Shown: positions 17,112-26,252 of the stretch, one piece after another | Numbering within the stretch: the first letter of the stretch is position 1 | Layout of the letters: each line of letters opens with the position of its first letter | NCBI RefSeq assembly: GCF_947498175.1 | Contig: NZ_CANMJB010000004.1 | Location: forward strand, 337,059-401,058 | Length of the DNA: 64,000 nt | Origin: an uncultured Algimonas sp. | GTDB taxonomy: Bacteria > Pseudomonadota > Alphaproteobacteria > Caulobacterales > Maricaulaceae | Reading direction: 5' to 3' | Program-made: the position numbers and the translations under genes | The notes under the pieces: model-generated | The model's input: the letters and a program-made list of their open reading frames with translations, nothing else | The model's database searches: none | Told to the model about the DNA's origin: nothing

Positions 17112-20100
17112 CTACTCGAATGACAAATCCTCACAATTCTGCCGTTCAGCTTCCCATGCTCGCGTGCGTTCCACTGACTGGCGAAGAAGAAAACGGCCTC
17201 GCTCAATTGCGACTTCAATGTCGCCGCGCTCGTCTGGATTAAGTTCATCTAGCCAAGAAAGGCGGTTCTCAATAGCGGCCGCCCTCGACCCAGACCATGA
17301 GGTCGGCTCCAAACGCCTAACGATAGCATCGATAATGACAGCGGGATCTGGCGCACGATTGGTCAGAAGAATGGACTGCTCCGATAGGCCAGAGGGACGT
17401 TGACCTGGGCCGGACCCGTTGTGGAACGCATGGAATTCCGCTGCAAATGGATATCGGAGATTTGGATCTTCATCGCACCAATCGGCGAGAAGCTCAGCAC
17501 TCACTCGCCCCAAGACCCCGACGTCTCTGAGACTGTAGCAGTCTGAGAAGATTGTGCGAGTTAGACGAGAGTTCGCCAAATTAGCTGCTGAGGCGAACCG
17601 AGCCAAAGAGCGTCGCGGTGCATGAGCAAATAGTAGACCCAGAATCACCGGTCGCGTGTCATTGTATCTAAGCCCCAATTCCGCATCGTCCAGATGGGCC
17701 GGATCAACCCGATCTGCAAACGCCGTAAATATGTCATCCGTCAGCCCGTCCACCGCAAAAGCGTTGAACACACGCTTTAATCGATCGGAGCTATGCTGCT
17801 GTGAGAAAGAGGAAGGGTCCTGCTGCGTCATCCATACGAGGACGGAATTCCGAAAAGCTTCGGAACCGGTATCTCGCTTAAAAGCGAATAGACTTAATGC
17901 CTCCAAAGCTGCATGGACTGAAGTTTCCCCGTCAGCGGCTCCAATTAGCCTGAGTAGATGAAGGCGCTCCGCATCGGTCCATTCGCTCTCTCTAGATGCC
18001 CAAAGCACGCGGCTGAAGCGATGCGGCTGCGCATCCACTTGTGACAGATAGACTTCGAATCGGCGAAGCGCCGCATGGTCCAATCCCGCGACCATCTGCA
18101 TGGCGACCAAGGTGTGGCCAAGCACAGGGTCCGTCGGTAAACGATCAAGAAAGTTGTCAAATGCGTTCGGATCCTTCTCGTGCCAAGCTCGTCCAAGGCC
18201 CAAGAAATAGGCAAAGACGTAATTTCCACTCAAAGCCGTCGTCACCAGCTCGCAGCACCGTTCGAACTCCTCTGCAATATCGGCTAGACCCATTCCGACC
18301 CCATAACCGAATGGCTCTACACGCATTGTCTCATTGGTGCTGAGCAATTCGCTTCGAACTTCGGTCAGTGTGTCAGTATCCCTAGCTGCCTCTTGTCCAA
18401 GCGACTCGGCGCGTGCGGTGAGAGCGGCCTCCATGGTCCTGTAATCACCGTTATGTTCACGGTAATTAGCGGCGTCTCTTAGGATAACACTAACCCGTAT
18501 TTGACCGGCAAGAGAGTCTGGGGCTAGGCGGTCAATTAAGTCTTCCAATGAAGTACGCACATCTGCTTCCATGCCTTCCCCATCAAACTCCAGAGTCTCG
18601 CGGGCACTGATGTGAAGACCGGGCCAGGCGCGATTGCCGATCGCCTCGTTGATGCGCTCTATCAGGCGGGTCCGATGCGCCGCATGCCGCCAATGGCCGC
18701 GAAACCGTTGCTCAATGATGCGTCTGGCGGCCTCATAGTGCTCTGGAAGATCGCGCAGTACATCAAACGCCAAATCGATGTAGTCGCAGAAGAACTCGTC
18801 TCGTTCATCCCACGTTTGAGCGTGCCATCCCCAGCTTCGGGAGCGGCTCCCAAATCTCATGGTCCGAGATGACGAGAAATGAGAAATTTCGAGGCCCGCA
18901 TCCAATGCGCGGACACCAAGCTCCGACAGCCGCGGCAGATCTGGATCAAATATAATCCGGCGAAGAAAGGTACTGCGTGTCTGACCATCTGCCATCGTGC
19001 CGGAGAAATGGTAGGCGAAAAGCGCCTCAAACGATCCAATCGCCGAGTTCGACGCAGGATTATCGGCACCGATCTGCTCAAGAGCTATCGAGCCCAGTGC
19101 GGTGGCAGAACGGTCAAACAGCTCGGCGTCATAGGTCAGGTCCGCAACCAAGTTCGCGACTCGCGCGTCAAGCGCGTAGCCCGCGCCTAAAGTTCGTTCG
19201 ATCGCACCCAACGCACTAGAAGGGTCGAGCGGCGCCAGATACTCGAATTGGCGCTGCCTGTCCTCATCGAGACCAGAGGCCCGACCGAGCACACCTGCCT
19301 CCCCATAGGCAAGTCTTGCAACCTCACATGCAACCGGAAGATCGTGCAGCAACCCTAATCTATGACAGAACGAAACACTGAGACGTGTAGGTGCCGGCTC
19401 AATCCAGTGATCGTAAAGATGCTGCGCGGGGTAAGCGGCGAGACCATCCCGCGCTATCCGGTTGGCAAGTGCGTGAGGCAACAGAGCACGCCACGAGCCG
19501 CGCGCCTGCACCAATCCGCGACTTTGGAGTTGAGCGACATTACGGGCAGCCTCAATGGGTGTGAGGCCTCGATCCTGGACGAGAATGGATAATTCGCCAG
19601 TGTCGGTAAGGTCTTCGCCATGAAAGCTGTAGACCAGTGAAAGGGCTTCCGCCGTTCCGGTAAGTACTGGGCCGGCGCCTCGCCGCTGCTCGAATAAGCG
19701 CCGAAAGAGATCGACATCGCGGAGCTCCCCCAGCGTGGTGTTTTGATCGACCGTTGAAGCGATGGCAAAAGCAATACGGGCATTCCCCTCGGCGAGTTCG
19801 GCTAGGCGTCGCGCATCGACCTGGGTCAAAATCTCAAAGCGCTCACGCAGCAGTGTTTCAAGAACGTCCTGAGACGCTCCCTTCATGTCAAAGCACTGGG
19901 TGCCTTCAGGGATATCGTCTGTTAGGTCGTATTCTATCGTGAGAAGACTGACATTGCGGGCGCTCCTGCGCAGAAGTCGAGTCAACCGGGAGTGGGTATC
20001 CGGCCCGCAGTTGTCGACGATTACACGGAATACCCCGTCCAAACGGCCGAGAAATTCGATCACACGGTCCGGGACAGGATCCGGGCTGTCTCCCAAATCC

Positions 20101-20909
20101 GTGTAGATGACCGTCTCGGCTGCCAAAACCGTATCTGGATCAATACGATCATCGAAGAGAGCCTGTGCCAGTCGGGTCTTTCCGACGCCCGACAGGCCGA
20201 TCAATCGGGCCGACGTCTGCGGGCGTGAGAGAGTGCCGCGCAAATGACGGATCCCCTCCAATACCGATACATTCTCGTCGACGCCTGGGACGCTAATACG
20301 GCTAGTTTCATCAAGATGGTAGGGAGCCTCAAGTTCCGTCTCATTATGGGCCCACGGCGCATAGGGCTGCCAACCTTGCAACTGCGGCGCCCCAACCTTT
20401 TGTCTCAGCCAGAGGCCAATACTTGGGTGTCGTTCCGCCCAATCCGAGATTCGGCGAGCATCAAAGAAATCGACACGCACGCCACCAAGCTCTGCCACCA
20501 CTTCCTGCATGGCCTCGCGACGTCGCTCCAGCATGGCATGAGAACAGTCATCACGAGTTGAGGCTATAATATAGGCGCCCCCAATATCCGACAGGCGGGA
20601 AAACAGGGCACGCGGGTCATTCCCATCGCGCATTTCTCCTTGCACTTTCGCTGGCCCCATTGTTTCGGCCTTGACTTGCAAGCAGGTATCGGATGCGCCC
20701 CGAAAGAGGGGGATCTGAAGGAACCTGTTCTCCGTCAGATCGACGCGCACATCGACGCCGCCGTCCGCTGCGCGCTGATCTCCACCCCAGAGGACGGCGT
20801 CTACAGGCGCGCCGGCCTGTGCCAACTCCGCCCTGCACAGCCGAGCAATAAGCTCGCGGGCATCAGCGTCATTAAGGGCCTGTACCCATGCGGTTTCAGT
20901 ATCGAACAT
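17112..20909 (-). CDS. Nuclease-STAND NTPase, Avs-like candidate antiphage protein
   Basis: This is a single 1265-residue protein. The N-terminal domain (about residues 15-160) has D53 and Q78-V-K80 in the spacing of a PD-(D/E)xK/Mrr-type nuclease (DGGVDVRVD ... LQVKAE). A STAND-type P-loop NTPase follows, with Walker A GLSGVGKT at 238-245 and Walker B RVIVDNC near 295-301. About 800 helical residues remain, suggestive of a repeat sensor. This is the plan of Avs antiviral STAND proteins, which bind phage proteins, oligomerise and activate a nuclease. It stands alone on the minus strand, opposite to the conjugation genes. ATG 20909 is preferred; TTG 20975 adds 22 residues. Confidence 0.75.
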   Translation of the reverse strand: MFDTETAWVQALNDADARELIARLCRAELAQAGAPVDAVLWGGDQRAADGGVDVRVDLTENRFLQIPLFRGASDTCLQVKAETMGPAKVQGEMRDGNDPRALFSRLSDIGGAYIIASTRDDCSHAMLERRREAMQEVVAELGGVRVDFFDARRISDWAERHPSIGLWLRQKVGAPQLQGWQPYAPWAHNETELEAPYHLDETSRISVPGVDENVSVLEGIRHLRGTLSRPQTSARLIGLSGVGKTRLAQALFDDRIDPDTVLAAETVIYTDLGDSPDPVPDRVIEFLGRLDGVFRVIVDNCGPDTHSRLTRLLRRSARNVSLLTIEYDLTDDIPEGTQCFDMKGASQDVLETLLRERFEILTQVDARRLAELAEGNARIAFAIASTVDQNTTLGELRDVDLFRRLFEQRRGAGPVLTGTAEALSLVYSFHGEDLTDTGELSILVQDRGLTPIEAARNVAQLQSRGLVQARGSWRALLPHALANRIARDGLAAYPAQHLYDHWIEPAPTRLSVSFCHRLGLLHDLPVACEVARLAYGEAGVLGRASGLDEDRQRQFEYLAPLDPSSALGAIERTLGAGYALDARVANLVADLTYDAELFDRSATALGSIALEQIGADNPASNSAIGSFEALFAYHFSGTMADGQTRSTFLRRIIFDPDLPRLSELGVRALDAGLEISHFSSSRTMRFGSRSRSWGWHAQTWDERDEFFCDYIDLAFDVLRDLPEHYEAARRIIEQRFRGHWRHAAHRTRLIERINEAIGNRAWPGLHISARETLEFDGEGMEADVRTSLEDLIDRLAPDSLAGQIRVSVILRDAANYREHNGDYRTMEAALTARAESLGQEAARDTDTLTEVRSELLSTNETMRVEPFGYGVGMGLADIAEEFERCCELVTTALSGNYVFAYFLGLGRAWHEKDPNAFDNFLDRLPTDPVLGHTLVAMQMVAGLDHAALRRFEVYLSQVDAQPHRFSRVLWASRESEWTDAERLHLLRLIGAADGETSVHAALEALSLFAFKRDTGSEAFRNSVLVWMTQQDPSSFSQQHSSDRLKRVFNAFAVDGLTDDIFTAFADRVDPAHLDDAELGLRYNDTRPVILGLLFAHAPRRSLARFASAANLANSRLTRTIFSDCYSLRDVGVLGRVSAELLADWCDEDPNLRYPFAAEFHAFHNGSGPGQRPSGLSEQSILLTNRAPDPAVIIDAIVRRLEPTSWSGSRAAAIENRLSWLDELNPDERGDIEVAIERGRFLLRQSVERTRAWEAERQNCEDLSFE

Positions 20910-21151
20910 TTCAAAGACCCATCCAGAGTTTCGGACTTGGGAGTTCTCCGCGTTTGATACAATAATACTATTCAATTTAATGATATCAGGTCGGCAAAAC
21001 CTGAGTCAGATCTTCGACTCGCACCTTAACCTTCTATTCTTTTAAGCGCCGAGTCCTGCGGGCTCCCACCTGTCTGCAACGCTATCAGCGTAGAATGTAA
21101 CGCTAGCCTTCGACTATCGGACGTGCGCACCAGAGGGTTCAGAAGACGAGA

Positions 21152-21514
21152 CTACTCTGCCTTCTTCAGCCAGTGGTAAAACTCGAGGACATTCCCCTCG
21201 GTGTCCCTGATCTGGGCGACATGCGTGTCATTGACGTCATGCGGTTCCATCACCGACTCCAAGCCCGCCTTAGTCAGCCGGACATGCGCGGCAGCGGCAT
21301 CCTCTACTTCGATTGTCGGAACGGTGCTGTCGCCAAAATCGACTTCGACATCGATCGCGTTCGGATTGAAGATCCCGAAGAGGAATCCATCAATATCCCA
21401 GAACACGAAGCGGTCGGTTTCGGAGTCATGCTCTCTCTGGAAGATGTGATCCGTGTAGCAAGCCTTGGCCCGTTCGAAGTCGCGGGCGGTGACGTAGAGC
21501 GAGTTTACTTTCAT
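21152..21514 (-). CDS. VOC (glyoxalase/bleomycin-resistance fold) family protein
   Basis: This is a 120-residue protein of the vicinal-oxygen-chelate fold. It has two beta-alpha-beta modules: NSLYVTARDFERAKACYTDHIF with VFWDIDGFLFGIF, then VPTIEVEDAAAAHVRLTKAGLESV with AQIRDTEGNVLEFYHW. The glutamate of NVLEFYHW is the usual metal ligand. The substrate is unknown. It is divergent from the MarR gene, with repeated sites in the shared promoter, so it is probably the regulator's target. Confidence 0.9.
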   Translation of the reverse strand: MKVNSLYVTARDFERAKACYTDHIFQREHDSETDRFVFWDIDGFLFGIFNPNAIDVEVDFGDSTVPTIEVEDAAAAHVRLTKAGLESVMEPHDVNDTHVAQIRDTEGNVLEFYHWLKKAE

Positions 21515-21549
21515 GGTTCCAAGGGCCTCTTAATTATGGGTGCATATGT

Positions 21550-21606
21550 ATGCGCCGCGCACATATAGCGCAGAGCAGGATTGAAGTCCATGCGCCGTGC
21601 ATATAT
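21550..21606. promoter_or_regulatory. Repeated sites in the marR/VOC divergent promoter
   Basis: ATGCGCCGCGCACATATA at 21550-21567 and ATGCGCCGTGCATATAT at 21590-21606 form a direct repeat 40 bp apart between the two starts. A TGCATATGTATGC element precedes the first. The likely ligand is the adjacent MarR protein. Confidence 0.6.
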
Positions 21607-21615
21607 CCCACCTAA

Positions 21616-22182
21616 GTGATTGATGCTTCCAACGCTCCGGGTCTGCTTCGCGTCGCCAACCTCTTTGGTGCCGTATCCCAAGCTGTGGACGACGCCGTTT
21701 CCGACGCCATATCTTCCCAGTCTCCATCAAACATCTCTCCAGCCGCGCTATCTCTTGTTGGCCACGCGGAGGGCATCACCATCGCCCAAATCGGGCGGGC
21801 GCTGGGCCTGTCGCACCCGGGCACGGTTCGCCTCGTGGACCGGATGGTCGCCGCCGGCCTTGCAGAACGAAAGACATCACCAGCTGATGCACGTGCGGTA
21901 TCGGTCCACCTGACGGCTGAAGGCCGGGAACTGGCCCAGCAAGTCGCCGTCAAGAGGCTCGGCGTCATCGGAGACTTGATCTCCGGACTCGATCCGACGG
22001 AACAGGAAACCCTTGCCTCGCTCGCAGACCGGATCCTCACGACGAGCGTTAACACATTCGATGCGGGAGTACGCGTGTGCCGCCTATGCGAGCCGTCCGT
22101 CTGCACCGACTGTCCTGTAGAGCCCGTATTCGTTTCCCATACGGAATCACTCCGGGAGGATTCGCACGCGGGGCCTGATTGA
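21616..22182 (+). CDS. MarR-family transcriptional regulator with cysteine-rich tail
   Basis: This 188-residue winged-helix regulator (GTG start) has recognition segment TIAQIGRALGLSHPGTVRLVDRMVAAGLAER followed by the wing RKTSPADARAVSVHLTAEGREL. The C-terminus adds VCRLCEPSVCTDCPVEP (about residues 153-169), a C-x2-C-x4-C-x2-C cluster that could bind metal or sense thiol oxidation. It is divergently arranged with the VOC gene and probably controls it and itself. Confidence 0.9.
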   Translation: MIDASNAPGLLRVANLFGAVSQAVDDAVSDAISSQSPSNISPAALSLVGHAEGITIAQIGRALGLSHPGTVRLVDRMVAAGLAERKTSPADARAVSVHLTAEGRELAQQVAVKRLGVIGDLISGLDPTEQETLASLADRILTTSVNTFDAGVRVCRLCEPSVCTDCPVEPVFVSHTESLREDSHAGPD

Positions 22183-22442
22183 CGAGGCCGTAAGCTCCAC
22201 TGCGAAGATCATTGCAGACTCGTCGATGCCTGAGGACTCCAGCCCTCATCACATTGCCCCCTATCTTATTCTGACCTCCCTGCTCACTTTATCGGTCTGG
22301 ATTGGCGGCTGGATGTGTGTGTCCGTTTGACCTTCCACTTGCGTACAGACGGACTTAACGCTGATGCTAGTTCCACGCCTTGTGCCCACAGATTGCCGCG
22401 AGTGCACTTTGACGTTTTTTGACACGAATTTTCGAATTAACC

Positions 22443-22775
22443 CTAGACTTCGGATGCCCGGAAGTACTGGATCAAGTTGTAAGCAAGATAGGCCGGAGCC
22501 AACACGGTTATCAGGGCGGCTGACACGAAGAATAGGATGATCATCCCAAATAGGGATAGGAAGAACGTGAAGCCGGTCAGTTTCGAGATGATGTCCGAGA
22601 GTAATTGCATGCACAGGAACATCATGAGGACGATCCCGACGACTGAAACCCAGCCTAGAGGATCTTGGAACGGCACAGCACCTAGTGCGAGTGGGATCAC
22701 AATGGCGACAGCTAGAACGATGAAGTAGATCACCCTCTTGAGGTAGACGCTCTTCACATAGTAGGGCTGAAACAT
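22443..22775 (-). CDS. Small integral membrane protein
   Basis: This 110-residue protein is almost entirely hydrophobic, with three to four membrane segments (VIYFIVLAVAIVIPLALGAV, WVSVVGIVLMMFLCMQLL, FTFFLSLFGMIILFFVSAAL, ITVLAPAYLAYNLIQYF). No family is recognised. It lies 30 bp downstream of the lipoprotein gene at 22806-23795 on the same strand. AGAGGA in that spacer is a fair ribosome binding site, so the two are probably co-transcribed. The preceding 260 bp (22183-22442) hold no visible gene. Confidence 0.7.
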   Translation of the reverse strand: MFQPYYVKSVYLKRVIYFIVLAVAIVIPLALGAVPFQDPLGWVSVVGIVLMMFLCMQLLSDIISKLTGFTFFLSLFGMIILFFVSAALITVLAPAYLAYNLIQYFRASEV

Positions 22776-22805
22776 AAGGCACTTTCCTCTTGGGATGAGA
22801 AAACT

Positions 22806-23795
22806 CTAGAGATCAACCTCGTTTGCAGGCCGCGCGCCGTCCTTCAGCTCTTTGTGTTCCGCCTCGCGCCTCCGCTGCAACTCGGCTTGCGTCGAATCTA
22901 GCGCTTCCAGGATGCCGTCCTCATCGAACATCGCGACCTCGATGCGTTCTATCAGTGGAGAGTTGTCAGCCCGCGTCAGCCTCGCGGTGACAAGCGTGCC
23001 ACATCCTTCCTCGAACGTCTCACCACCCACGGCACTTGGATTAAGCCTGCACCGACCCTCTTCCGCGCCCGTTCCGTCCCGTTGCCAGGTCAGCGTCAAT
23101 CGCTCTCCCCGGTCCTCTGAATGCTCGGGCTCGCCGTATCGCTCGATCAGCCGGGCGGCCACATCCTCGTCGGCGACCTGATCGCCGTCTGTCAGGATTT
23201 GAGAGCGGATGATGCCGTACGCGGTCTCGGTGCCGGGCGCGCCCAGCAGGATCACGCGAATATTCTCGGTTACGTTCTTGGCCCGCGCGCCGAACAGGGC
23301 ATCCGGTTCGCAAGGCAATGGCGGATTGCCCGCCGAGCGGTTGCGCACCGTGTCGGTCATGTCCGGAAATTCACTCGGCCTGCAAGCGTCGCCGTCCGAA
23401 GCCGCAATCCCGGTTTTCAACACGAAGCCAAGATTGTCCAGGTCGGAGAAATTGTAGTCGTAATCCACCGTCCGGACGATGCTCTCATCACAAGCGAACG
23501 CTTTCACTACTTCCTCGTGGCTCATACCTGGCGCAAGGCCCACTATATGCCAGCCTGATGTTCGGATGGTCGATGCGTCGCACTCCCTGTCTTTCGTCCC
23601 GACAGCGACCTCATCGTCATCGGCTTTGCCGCCAAAGCCCGGAAAGGCCGGAGCTTGGTTTTCCTGCGCGACGGTACGGATTGGCGTCTGGGTGACTTCG
23701 GCCTCGGTAGGAGGGGGTGAAGCGTCTTCTGGGTTTCCGCAGGCAGTGAGCGCGCCAAAGAGGACAAGGTAGAATGAGGATGACCGCAGAAACAT
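22806..23795 (-). CDS. Putative lipoprotein, unknown function
   Basis: This 329-residue protein has a signal peptide and lipobox LTAC (Cys19). An acidic, Pro/Thr-rich linker follows. Residues 80-170 (SGWHIVGLAPGMSHEEVVKAF) resemble the 'MSHEEV' helix motif of small BLIP/SmpA-like repeats: a G-x-S-h-x-x-V segment followed by conserved cysteines. A second such part lies in VAARLIERYGEPEHSEDRG, also typical of SmpA/OmlA-like folds. Its role is probably envelope-associated, but no substrate is evident. It is first in a two-gene unit with the membrane protein downstream. Confidence 0.7.
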   Translation of the reverse strand: MFLRSSSFYLVLFGALTACGNPEDASPPPTEAEVTQTPIRTVAQENQAPAFPGFGGKADDDEVAVGTKDRECDASTIRTSGWHIVGLAPGMSHEEVVKAFACDESIVRTVDYDYNFSDLDNLGFVLKTGIAASDGDACRPSEFPDMTDTVRNRSAGNPPLPCEPDALFGARAKNVTENIRVILLGAPGTETAYGIIRSQILTDGDQVADEDVAARLIERYGEPEHSEDRGERLTLTWQRDGTGAEEGRCRLNPSAVGGETFEEGCGTLVTARLTRADNSPLIERIEVAMFDEDGILEALDSTQAELQRRREAEHKELKDGARPANEVDL

Positions 23796-23990
23796 GTTAC
23801 TACTCCAGTCTGGGTTTCAAGCCACTCAGGCCAAAGCGACAGAGATTTCGGACCTAATCGAGAATGAGCCTTTTTTGAGGCACCTTCAACGGCGGGGTTT
23901 ACCCAAGATGGCAAAAAATCAGGATTCAAGTTCGCATTTTTAATCGGGATGCGTCTTACTGTTTGTACAGCCAAACTTGGGAGGCAGGTC

Positions 23991-25064
23991 ATGAGGGTTT
24001 TAGGGCAATTTGGCAAAGGGCTTCAACTGGCATTTAGGTTGACCGTTCTTGCAACAGCCTTGGCTTCTGGCACAGCCGTTCTTGCGCAAAGTTCGAACGG
24101 GGGTGGATTTAATACCTGCCCCAGCTGGGTATATACCACTGGTAATACGTGCGGTGGCAACGTTGTTGGGGATCTGCTTTGGGGCGTACTGTCGAACGGT
24201 GATAATTTACAAGGATTAGGATTGAACCCGCACGGACTTGGTGCCTTTGGTCTCGACCAATTCGGGTTCGATCCGTTTCTCATCGGCTTCAATCCCACAA
24301 TGTTAACGGCTGAAGAAGACGAGATCATAGTCACCGGGGAAAGGATCCGCAGGAATCGTATTTTTGCATGTCCCCCCGGAGCCACGATGCTGGGCGGCAG
24401 TATCTGCTATCATCACATGGGTTACGAGGATCTTGTCACCAATCTTTTTTCAGACCCTCTCGTTATCTATGAAGAGTATACTCGTTGCGCTGAGGCTGGA
24501 GAGGCGAGTTGTGTGCCAGAGCCGGATGAAGAGCCATTGGAGCCCCATGAGCGACCATGCTCGCCGAAGGTAGCGGAGGCCTATGAAGCATGGAACTACA
24601 CGAACCTAAGAAGTCCGTCCGATGTATGGAATACGCTAGGTGGCAATCTCGGTGCAGGGGGATTGAACGAAGGACATAATACGTGCGCAACGAGATTGAG
24701 CTGTGCTTTAAATGTGGCCGGTTATGTCATTCCAAATAGTAGAGATCATCAGACAAATATCCAGCAAACTTCTGGCCCGTATCAAGGAACGCGCATCATT
24801 TTAAGTGCCCTCAACATGCACAATTTTCTAACGGATAACTGGGGTGAGCCAGATCATCAGGTAATGGGGGCGAATGACGCTCGTAGCCATCTGGAAGATG
24901 GTCAGGTTGGAATCTATGTTAGATATGAACCAGTTCAGGTTGATGACAGAATTGAACAACGGGGTCACGCAGGCATCAATACTGGAGACCCTAATGCCGA
25001 CGACCCGTATTCACATGAACCCGGGTCTTTCTGGACATTGCCGGTGGACTGTGAGCAAGACTAG
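23991..25064 (+). CDS. Secreted Tae4-like peptidoglycan amidase with TonB-box-like segment
   Basis: This is a 357-residue exported protein; ATG 23991 has GGGAGG upstream and opens a clean signal peptide ending VLAQ. The N-terminal third is Gly/Phe/Leu-rich with DEIIVTGERIRR at 110-121, closely resembling the TonB box of the receptor at 43233 (DEVVVTGSRIKR). The C-terminal third resembles Tae4 amidases: NTCATRLSCALN with candidate catalytic Cys232, then DNWGEPDHQV, GQVGIYV and RGHAGI with candidate His326. Tae4 enzymes are papain-like and cut the gamma-D-Glu-mDap bond. An upstream ATG at 23949 exists. It is probably co-transcribed with the lipoprotein at 25101. The amidase call is by motif only. 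Confidence 0.55.
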   Translation: MRVLGQFGKGLQLAFRLTVLATALASGTAVLAQSSNGGGFNTCPSWVYTTGNTCGGNVVGDLLWGVLSNGDNLQGLGLNPHGLGAFGLDQFGFDPFLIGFNPTMLTAEEDEIIVTGERIRRNRIFACPPGATMLGGSICYHHMGYEDLVTNLFSDPLVIYEEYTRCAEAGEASCVPEPDEEPLEPHERPCSPKVAEAYEAWNYTNLRSPSDVWNTLGGNLGAGGLNEGHNTCATRLSCALNVAGYVIPNSRDHQTNIQQTSGPYQGTRIILSALNMHNFLTDNWGEPDHQVMGANDARSHLEDGQVGIYVRYEPVQVDDRIEQRGHAGINTGDPNADDPYSHEPGSFWTLPVDCEQD

Positions 25065-25100
25065 GATGACGCAGTTCACCGATCTGGAAGGAGATATATC

Positions 25101-25757
25101 ATGAGACGCCTGACAATTTTTCTGTCCGTCCTGGCTCCGATCCTTGTCCTGGCCTGTCAAACGCAGGCGTCGGACGAAAGACCGGCATCGTCGGACAACC
25201 GGGTGGACTGCTCGCTGTTCGGTATGCGCGTCGAGGTTCCGGGCCTCGAAAAGCAAACGGATTGCGGCTATGTCGATGAGAGCGGTCTTCTGCATATCGA
25301 TGCCGAAACCATGGCGTTCGTCGATCATATTTTCGATGAAACGGGGTGGGAAATCTCTATTGGCCCTGAATATGAATATCATCCGCCGCACTTGCGTTGC
25401 TTGCCCTTGGCAACCTCGGACACAGGTTTCCATTACGTCTATTTTAACAGGCAAGGGCAGGCAAGACCCTCGCATTCGCCGGGCATCCCCATGTGCGGCA
25501 TGTTTGGTATGGTATCAGACCTGTTCTTGAGTGAGGTGGATGGGAAGATCGTTCTTTCCGATGAAGATCTGAACATAGTCAGGCGTAGCGAATTCGTATT
25601 TGTAAAAGGGTTGGTCGGATGTACATCAGAACCCACCAAAGAGCCGGTGGACCATGGCAAATGGCTTGGCGGCGTGTGCGGACATATTGACAGGAACTTG
25701 AATGCCATCGGTGATATCGAGTTTCCATACGAGACGGTTGCGACCCAATCAGATTAG
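25101..25757 (+). CDS. Lipoprotein downstream of the Tae4-like gene, possible immunity protein
   Basis: This 218-residue protein has signal peptide MRRLTIFLSVLAPILVLAC (lipobox VLAC, Cys19) and many cysteines in the mature part (DCSLF, TDCGY, LRCLP, MCGMFG, VGCTS, GVCGHI), suggesting several disulfides. AAGGAGAT precedes the ATG, 36 bp after the amidase stop. I recognise no family. An amidase followed by a small disulfide-rich periplasmic lipoprotein has the arrangement of effector and immunity protein; that is inference from context. Confidence 0.65.
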   Translation: MRRLTIFLSVLAPILVLACQTQASDERPASSDNRVDCSLFGMRVEVPGLEKQTDCGYVDESGLLHIDAETMAFVDHIFDETGWEISIGPEYEYHPPHLRCLPLATSDTGFHYVYFNRQGQARPSHSPGIPMCGMFGMVSDLFLSEVDGKIVLSDEDLNIVRRSEFVFVKGLVGCTSEPTKEPVDHGKWLGGVCGHIDRNLNAIGDIEFPYETVATQSD

Positions 25758-26252
25758 AAACACACTATCCGGAAGACTCCACGTTCTGTTATTTCGCTAG
25801 GCATTGGTTCGACTGAGCTTATCACGTCAATAAAATGACGGTAACAATTCGAGGCAATCTAAAAGCAACCGATGTTGCTTCAAAGACAGCTTTGACTTCT
25901 CATAATCTATATTCCAGGCCAAGCTAGGCGTGGCGGCATCATCGGTTTCACTCTTCTTTCACACAACATAATGCAGATTATGTTGTGTGAAAGCCACAAA
26001 CGCATTCTCAGCACTCCATCCCCTAACCCTCCAAACGAGCTTATGTGAACGCGCAAGTATTATCAGGTTATCCAACATACGCTAGGGCTAACAGGAGCGC
26101 TGCAGTTATTGTTCGTAAGTTCCAGACATCAGGCCTACAGATCCGGGAACACCCTCTTGTCAATGCTGCGCCTGCAGTAAAGATCGCATTACGCGCTAAC
26201 CTCCGGTTAACTCTATCCAACCAATGCGCGGTGACGACATTGAGGAAGAGCT
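25758..26252 (+). other. Intergenic region upstream of the secretion locus
   Basis: I see no supportable gene. It contains the 17-bp perfect palindrome at 25956-25993 (separate entry), a small dyad CGTCA-ATAAAA-TGACG at 25825-25840, and presumably the promoter of the TorF gene. Confidence 0.45.
25956..25993. repeat. Left 34-bp dif-like palindrome flanking the toxin cassette
   Basis: Perfect 17-bp arms CTTTCACACAACATAAT and ATTATGTTGTGTGAAAG surround GCAG. The core CATAATGCAGATTATGTT (25967-25984) agrees with the E. coli dif core at 16 of 18 bases, including both inner Xer half-sites. A second copy at 49215-49248 matches 25958-25991 at 30 of 34 positions in the same orientation. Confidence 0.7.

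Noticed and set aside
25956..25993. Intrinsic terminator
   Set aside because: The 17-bp perfect stem is not followed by a T-run, has an A/T-rich top, and is repeated as a near-identical dyad 23 kb away with dif-like core bases.
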